From contig MNCI01003975.1 in assembly GCA_015680685.1 (NCBI GenBank), forward strand, positions 22,547 through 86,546: a DNA stretch of 64,000 nt, read 5' to 3'. The position numbers were made by a program, and so were the translations under genes. Below the pieces are notes generated by a model. It was not told the DNA's origin and did not search any database. It saw only the letters and a program-made list of their open reading frames with translations. Shown piece after piece: positions 58,588 through 64,000 of this stretch. The DNA comes from Gnetum montanum. Taxonomy: Eukaryota > Streptophyta > Gnetopsida > Gnetales > Gnetaceae. Positions within the stretch are counted from its first letter, which is position 1; every line of letters begins with the position of its first letter.

Positions 58588-58635
58588 CCCCTCTTTATTG
58601 ACATCTGGAGGATCTACCTAAGAGACGTCGATAAA
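58588..58635. repeat. Conserved hairpin in LTR2
   Basis: TCTTTATTGACATCT pairs with AGACGTCGATAAAGA over a loop of about 15 bases; minus strand presents AATAAAGAGGGG. Differences from the other three copies are often G-U compatible or paired. Confidence 0.7.
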
Positions 58636-59442
58636 GAATACAAAACACCATGAAAAAAAATGCTAACACTTCTCTCTGGTTGTTGCTTAGATGTCGCTTT
58701 ACTATACTTAGGAGTGCCAAGATGGTCAAGTAAGTGAAAGGGGAAAAATATGGATTTGGGAAAATAGGTTCAAGAAAGGAAAATATGTAACATAGTGTGG
58801 TCCCTCGTTGGACTGCTTGTGAGGGAGTCAGCATGCATGGGCATCCTTCTTTGTTAGCCTTTTAGGCTTCCTTTCAGAGTGCTTAGAGACAGTCATTGTG
58901 AAATAGCTACTATGCCATTTGTTTTGGACATTCCTCTTTTTTTTTCTACTGTTCAGCTATGTCCACTTGTAGAAAACCTTGTTGTTGCAAGATAGGTGTT
59001 TTCTCCCTAGGATGAGTTGTGTTACATCCATGTGGGGCTTTAACCTACCTACAGATGCTTCCCATGAGGTGAGTTGCATTACGTGCATCATGGACTTGGA
59101 GGTTGGGCATGCAGGAGGGCTTTATATGCATACAGAAAACTTGTAAAAGAGACGTGAGAAGAAAAATGATGAGTATAAGAAACGATGTGAAGAGGGTTAA
59201 GAGGGAGGGTGGGATGTGCACTCCCAAGTAGCCAAGCTAGTTAGAACGATCTAGTGCTCTACTCTCTTGGAAAAACACATCTCTGAGCAACATCATCTTG
59301 GCCTATATGTGAGGCATATGACGTCCAAAGTAGAAAGGCTAGTAGTGGTTCTGGTAGTGGCAAATTGAAGGGGTTGGCATTGAAGAGGCTAGGAGTTGTG
59401 GCAATGCAAGTGCTCAGGATTCCCCACCCAAGGCAAACATCA

Positions 59443-59821
59443 TGTAGTTCAACTATAAGGTAAGAAGCCTAATAGCTAAACATCTTTTGGGCTTGGATGA
59501 TGGTGAGGGCTGGAGGGTAGCAACTCTATGGCTAGGCCACAATAGTGCTAGGACTCCAGTAGCAGGTGCTGATGATAGGAATTACCATCAAGATGATTGG
59601 CTATGGTCACGGTAGCTCCGGAAGGTCAGCAAGATGTTAAACAACACCTCAAAAGGATCAAAAATATGCTAGGGGCAGTGGCATTGCATGTGTTCTAGAG
59701 GGTGTTTCCTTGGCAATGTGAACTGCATTCTGGAACTGCAACGTTCCACCCCATGTTATCACTGTGCACACTCACTTGTTTGTAGGATCATGGATGTGAG
59801 TTGAGAAAGTTATTCTGTGAA
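59443..59821. other. Segment between LTR2 and array, nothing recognised
   Basis: More GC-rich than its surroundings, no sustained frame, no repeat. It would be the 3' untranslated region of element B. Confidence 0.4.
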
Positions 59822-60075
59822 CCTAGTTTAAGGTCTTGGTAGACCATCAGATGTACTGGTTTAAGGTCCCAACAGACTGTGATGTGCTAGTTTAAGATCC
59901 TAGAATACCGTTGTTCTAGTTTAAGGTCCTAGTAGACCGCTATGCTAGTTTATTGTCATAGCAGACTGTACTGTGGGTGCTAGTTTTACATAGCCTAAGG
60001 ACTTGCTGTGCTAGTTTATAGTCATAGAAGATTATCTATGCTAGTTTATAGTCATAGTGAACTATCTATGCTTAC
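59822..60075. repeat. GCTAGTTTAAGG-type array 3' of pol B
   Basis: Seven units of about 37 bp, for example CTAGTTTAAGGTCCTAGTAG with GGTC...GACC inverted repeats. Equivalent to 1640-1850 in element A. Confidence 0.85.
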
Positions 60076-60079
60076 CTTG

Positions 60080-63000
60080 CTTTTGCATCAAACGTAGTAT
60101 GACTTGAGGTACAAGTGGTTCAAGGGATTTGCAAACTCTTTGCCATCCATGTTGGCCAGTTTGAAGGCCTTGTTCTCATAGGCTTTCGTGACTATGAATG
60201 GACCTTCCCAATTTGTTGAGAACTTGTTTATATATTCACGAACAGCTTTGAGAACTAGGTCCCCCTTTTTGATTAGCCATTGATGTATATTGGAATGATG
60301 CTTTTTCCATTACTTGTCCTAGTACCATTTGATATGGCCAAGTGTTTGGGCATGCTCCTCCTCTATGGAGTCAAGGTTAATGATCCTTGACTCATTGTTT
60401 TGAGCTTCATTCATGATGCTTGAAAGGATCATCCAAAGTGACAGTACCTACAATTCAAGAGGTAACACTGCTTTAGATCCGTAAACCCCTGTAGGGAGTC
60501 TTACCTATGGCCGTTCTACACATCGTACGATAAGCCCATAGCACGTAGAGGATTTGCTCATGCCATCATCTCTTGCTACTGCTAAGCATCCTTTTGAAAA
60601 AATTGATGATTTCCTTATTTGTTGTCTTCGCTTAACCATTTGCCTATGGGTAGTATGGCGACGAAAAGGATTGCTTGATGCCAAGGTTGCTACAAAAGGT
60701 TTTGGTTTCCACGCTACTAAACTGTGGCCCATTTTCTATCACAATAGTCATGGGAAGACCGAACCTTGTTACTATGTTGTCTAGGATAAAGTGGCAAACC
60801 TATTAAGATGTAGTCTTCCTAAGGGGGATAGCCTCTACCCACTTTGTAAAGTACTTGGTGGCAGTGATGATAAAGCTATGTCCTGCAGAAGACTTAGGTG
60901 TGATGGGTCCTATGATATCTAGTCACCAACATTGGAATGGCCACGTAATCTGTGTAGGATGCAACTTAGTAAGTGAGACATGTATAAGATTTGCATGACG
61001 TTGGCATGTATCACACGTCCTAACTTTGGCAAGGCAATCTCATTCAATGCAAGGCCAATAGTACCCTAGGTGTCTAATCTTCGCTACCATAGCTCTAGGG
61101 GCGGTGTGTCCTCCACATAATCCCTCGTGGATTTCGTTAACAATTTTTTTTGCTTCTTCCCCACCAACACAAGTTAGTAGTATCCCATCAAAGGTGCATT
61201 TACATAGGGTGTTATCTTCTATAAGGAAATACTACTGGGCTCACTTTCAAATCGCATCCTTTTGAGCGGATGTCAAGCTATGTGGGGGTTCATCGTGTTG
61301 AAGATAGGCTTTAATGTTAGTGTATCACTCTTCGGTATTGGTAGTGTTGATAACTACAATGTGTGCCGTTTGAGTGATAGGATCAGTGCATTCAATTATT
61401 GAAGTGGGAAAAGTTGCAAATAGGTGCGATGGCACATTGAATGCTAACGTGGCTAAGGAATTTGCTAGAGTATTCTCATTGTGGGGCACATGTTGGATGT
61501 TGATTTTCATAAACTATTTCAGCAAACTCTTGGCCAAGTCACAATAAGGTTGTAAGTATAAAGCTTTACAGGAATAGACATCAGTAATCTGGTTGACAAT
61601 GAGTTGGGAATCACCTCGGACTACCAAATGTTGGATCTCTAGTTCCGAGGCTACTAAGAGCCCCCTAAGAAGTCCTTCATACTCAACTACGTTGTTCATA
61701 GAAAGAAATGTGAAATGGTAAGCAAAAGGTCGAATATCCCCTAAGGGAAATGTAATGATTGCAGCAACACTACCACTCGTGTAGTTAAGGCATCGTCGAA
61801 ATGCAAAGTGGCCTCAAAGTGTAATGGCATAGGATTGATGTTGTTGACATGTTTATCGGGGAACTCCAGCTCTATCATTGCTTGATCATCGATGGGTGAA
61901 GTTGTGAGCTATGTAGCTATTGCTTGTCCCTTTGTCGATGATTGGGCTACATAGTGTAAATCGAATTCCACCATTATAGCTTTCCATTAGGCTATCCTAC
62001 TACTATCGTATAAATTGTTTGTGATAGCTCAAAGTATGTTGCTCTTGCATATGATGTTAACCTTGCTACGGAATAGGTAATGTCTCCACTTCTTTAGTGC
62101 AACACTGGAGTGAGAAAATTTCTTTCTACTTTGTTATATACTTTGCCTCATAAGCTATTAGTGCGTGGCTCAAGTAATAAATCAGGATTTCAAAATCCTC
62201 ATATTTTTTCTGGCATAACAATGTTGCAATAGATGTGTTTGAGGTGGCGAGGTAGATGTAGAAAGGATTATCCCTCTATGGTGGGTAAATAGTTGGGAGG
62301 TGCAAAAGCTCTTTCTTTAAGTCATCGAAGGCTTGTTGACATTGTTCTGTCCACTCGAAGTTGATCCCCTTCTTTAGCAAGTGTTGCATGGGGTGTAAAT
62401 TATCGGTCAACCTCGCTATAAACCTTCTGATAAACTATATTTTGCCTTGCAACCTATGTAATTCTTTAAGTTTGGTAGGTGGTGCTAGGTTAACAATGGC
62501 TTTAAATTTGTGAGGGTCCACTCATATTCCAACTTCTGATACTACAAACCCTAACATGCGTCTGGTTTTAACCCCGAAAACACATTTCCTTGGGTTGAGA
62601 TGCAAGTCATGCCTATGATAATGTTTGAGGACTGCATCTAGATCGTTGGGATGATCAATAGCTCCCTTAGATTTGACTGCTATGTCATCCATGTAATCGT
62701 TTAGTCTCTCCAATAGATAATTGCTAAAAATGTACATCATGGCACGTTGATAGGTTGCTCTTGTGTTTTTGAGTCCAAAGGGCATCATGGTGTAATAAAA
62801 AGTTCCCCAAGAAGTCATGAAAGTAGTTGTTAATTGATGCAGATCTAGTTGTAACTTGAGAACCCATCCATAAAGGACAGTAAAGCATGACTAGCTGTAG
62901 TGTCAATAAGTTGATCAATAATTGGTAATGGAAAGTCATCTTTAATCGTTGCTTTGTTCAGATCTTGAAAGTCTATACAAATTTGTATACCTCCTGTTTT

Positions 63001-63543
63001 CTTAAAGACTATAATGATGTTCAACACCCACTCTGAGTAATCAACCACGCGAATGAAACTAGCTTGATACAACTTGGTAATTTCATCACGTACAGCTAGT
63101 GCAATTTTGGGTTTGATTTTTTGAGCTCTTTTCTTGACTACCTTGATATGCGGGTCTAAGACAATGTTATGTTGTATGAGCCATAGGTCTAGGCCTAGCA
63201 TGTCATTATAGGACCACACAAACACTTTAACATTTTCTTGGAGAACCTTTGATATGTCCTTTTGCATTTGTGGGTCTAGGAGGGAGCTAAGTTTTAATGT
63301 ATTTACTTTCCCCCTGGATGTAGTTACAAGTGTTTCAATGAGAGGGTCCTCAGTCACACCCCCAGCCTCTAAGTCTAAGGCTTGGACCAGATGTTCAGGC
63401 CAATCTAGGGATGTTTCCAGGGATGCTATAGTGTTGTCAGTAGATGATTCCCAGTCTATTGATTATGAGTTTAGGTATCTTGTGAGCTTTCCATGAGGAC
63501 CTGTCAGGGTTAAAAGCAAATGTAGATCACCATGCATGGCCAT
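60080..63543 (-). pseudogene. Ty3/gypsy pol (RT-RNaseH-aRNaseH-IN), element B, best preserved
   Basis: Start ATG 63543 or 63537 (MAMHGDLHLLL). N-terminal block and RT 63357-62522: CIDFQDLNKATIKDDFPLP, FGLKNTRATYQRAMMYIFS, active box YMDDIAVKSK, LNPRKCVFGVKT; first RNase H about 62200-61950; archaeal-type RNase H 61930-61330 (VVEYEGLLRG, VRGDSQLIVNQI, HNENTLANSLATLA); integrase about 61050-60100 with LDIIGPI, YFTKWVEAIPL and TIVIENGPQF, where the second catalytic Asp is Glu. Fewer lesions than A or C but still shifted near 62820 and stopped elsewhere. Two RNase H domains place it in the Tat group. Confidence 0.92.
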
Positions 63544-63678
63544 TTCTGTTAAACCTGCGATAATAAGAAAAAAGACCAAGTCAAGTGATACCTATTTGTA
63601 GCAACGATACTTAATAAATGTTTGTAAAGTAGCAATGCAACATGAGGTAATTGTAAATTACTATGTAAAGTTTGCAAG

Positions 63679-63990
63679 TTGCTAGTTTAAGGTCTTAGTG
63701 AACCATTAACGAGTTTGAGAATGCAAGGGGCATTAACTTTGCTAGTTTAAGGTCGTAGCAGATTGTAACGATGCAAAGTTTGGTCTAAGCTATGAAATAA
63801 ATGCTAAAATTGCTAGTTTAAGGTCTTAGTAGACCGTCATCAGACTACATCGTAGGTCGACATTTCTAGCAAACCATAATGATGTAAAACTAGTTTAAAA
63901 TGTGAGATAGACGTTAAAATTACTAGTTTAAGGTCGTAGCAGATTGTTAATGAGTTTAAAGTTTGGTGGGGCCACTAGTGTTACGCTGTA
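63679..63990. repeat. GCTAGTTTAAGG-type array 5' of pol B
   Basis: Units at about 63679, 63741, 63810, 63896 and 63930 (CTAGTTTAAGGTCGTAGCAG and GGTCTTAGTAGACC forms), spaced 35-85 bp. Runs to near the window end. Confidence 0.75.
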
Positions 63991-64000
63991 ATGGGATTTC

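Larger units (their letters stand above)
56569..59442 (-). mobile_element. 3' LTR of gypsy element B (LTR2, 2.9 kb)
   Basis: Begins TGTTGCGACCGAAAATG and ends GCAAACATCA; homologous to 15477-18702. The minus-strand TATA box (plus TATTTATA, 57239-57246) puts U3 at about 2.2 kb and R-U5 at about 0.65 kb. Pol B lies to its right on the minus strand, so this is the 3' LTR. No clear polypurine tract is seen at 59443. It interrupts the antisense gene of element P. Confidence 0.85.

Overview
The window looks like a gene-poor stretch of a very large plant nuclear genome, most likely a gymnosperm, although the species cannot be fixed from sequence alone. It is AT-rich and I see no intact host gene. 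Almost all of it is old, nested LTR retrotransposon material. Most coding traces are long frames broken by TAG/TAA/TGA with few indels, as expected for long decay of methylated DNA. One base (138) is n.

Layout. 1-468: LTR fragment of element family 'N'. About 540-9957: Ty3/gypsy element A on the minus strand (3' LTR remnant, short-repeat array, IN, dual RNase H, RT, second array, a 3.1 kb array of about 18 palindrome-bearing units, then the first exon of a plus-strand gene). 9958-15476: gypsy element F on the plus strand (LTR, primer-binding site, a six-exon antisense gene, a 5S rRNA-like fragment, gag). 15477-18702: 3.2 kb LTR of the family of element B. 18703-21640: Ty1/copia fragment. 21640-23669: gypsy D (gag, protease, RNase H, no RT). 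23670-24200: dispersed repeat R3. About 24200-43920: gypsy C on the minus strand, split by a 4,943 bp 'N' element (26729-31671) with exact 5 bp target duplications. 44475-50144: second R3 copy, unknown minus-strand coiled-coil genes and a palindromic array. About 50340-56568: gag-protease on plus facing a second copy of the antisense multi-exon gene. 56569-64000: gypsy B on minus (2.9 kb 3' LTR, array, pol, second array, running off the window).

Two things deserve attention. First, overlapping partial copies A, C, P (50.3-56.6 kb) and B suggest one large Tat-like gypsy family. In it, gag-protease and RT-RNaseH-IN are separate ORFs, with an antisense intron-containing gene of unknown function between them. 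A shared inverted-repeat motif recurs between modules. The antisense gene is present twice, with matching protein blocks and matching intron positions. Second, element N is a non-autonomous LTR element whose whole interior is one 988-codon, unfamiliar, coiled-coil-rich reading frame. It has about 23 stops but no frameshift.

A further theme is that several unrelated arrays consist of palindromes spaced at about 180-200 bp (or about 90 bp), both in element spacers and in the long U3 of the B-family LTR. All functional statements are from reading the sequence; no database search was run.
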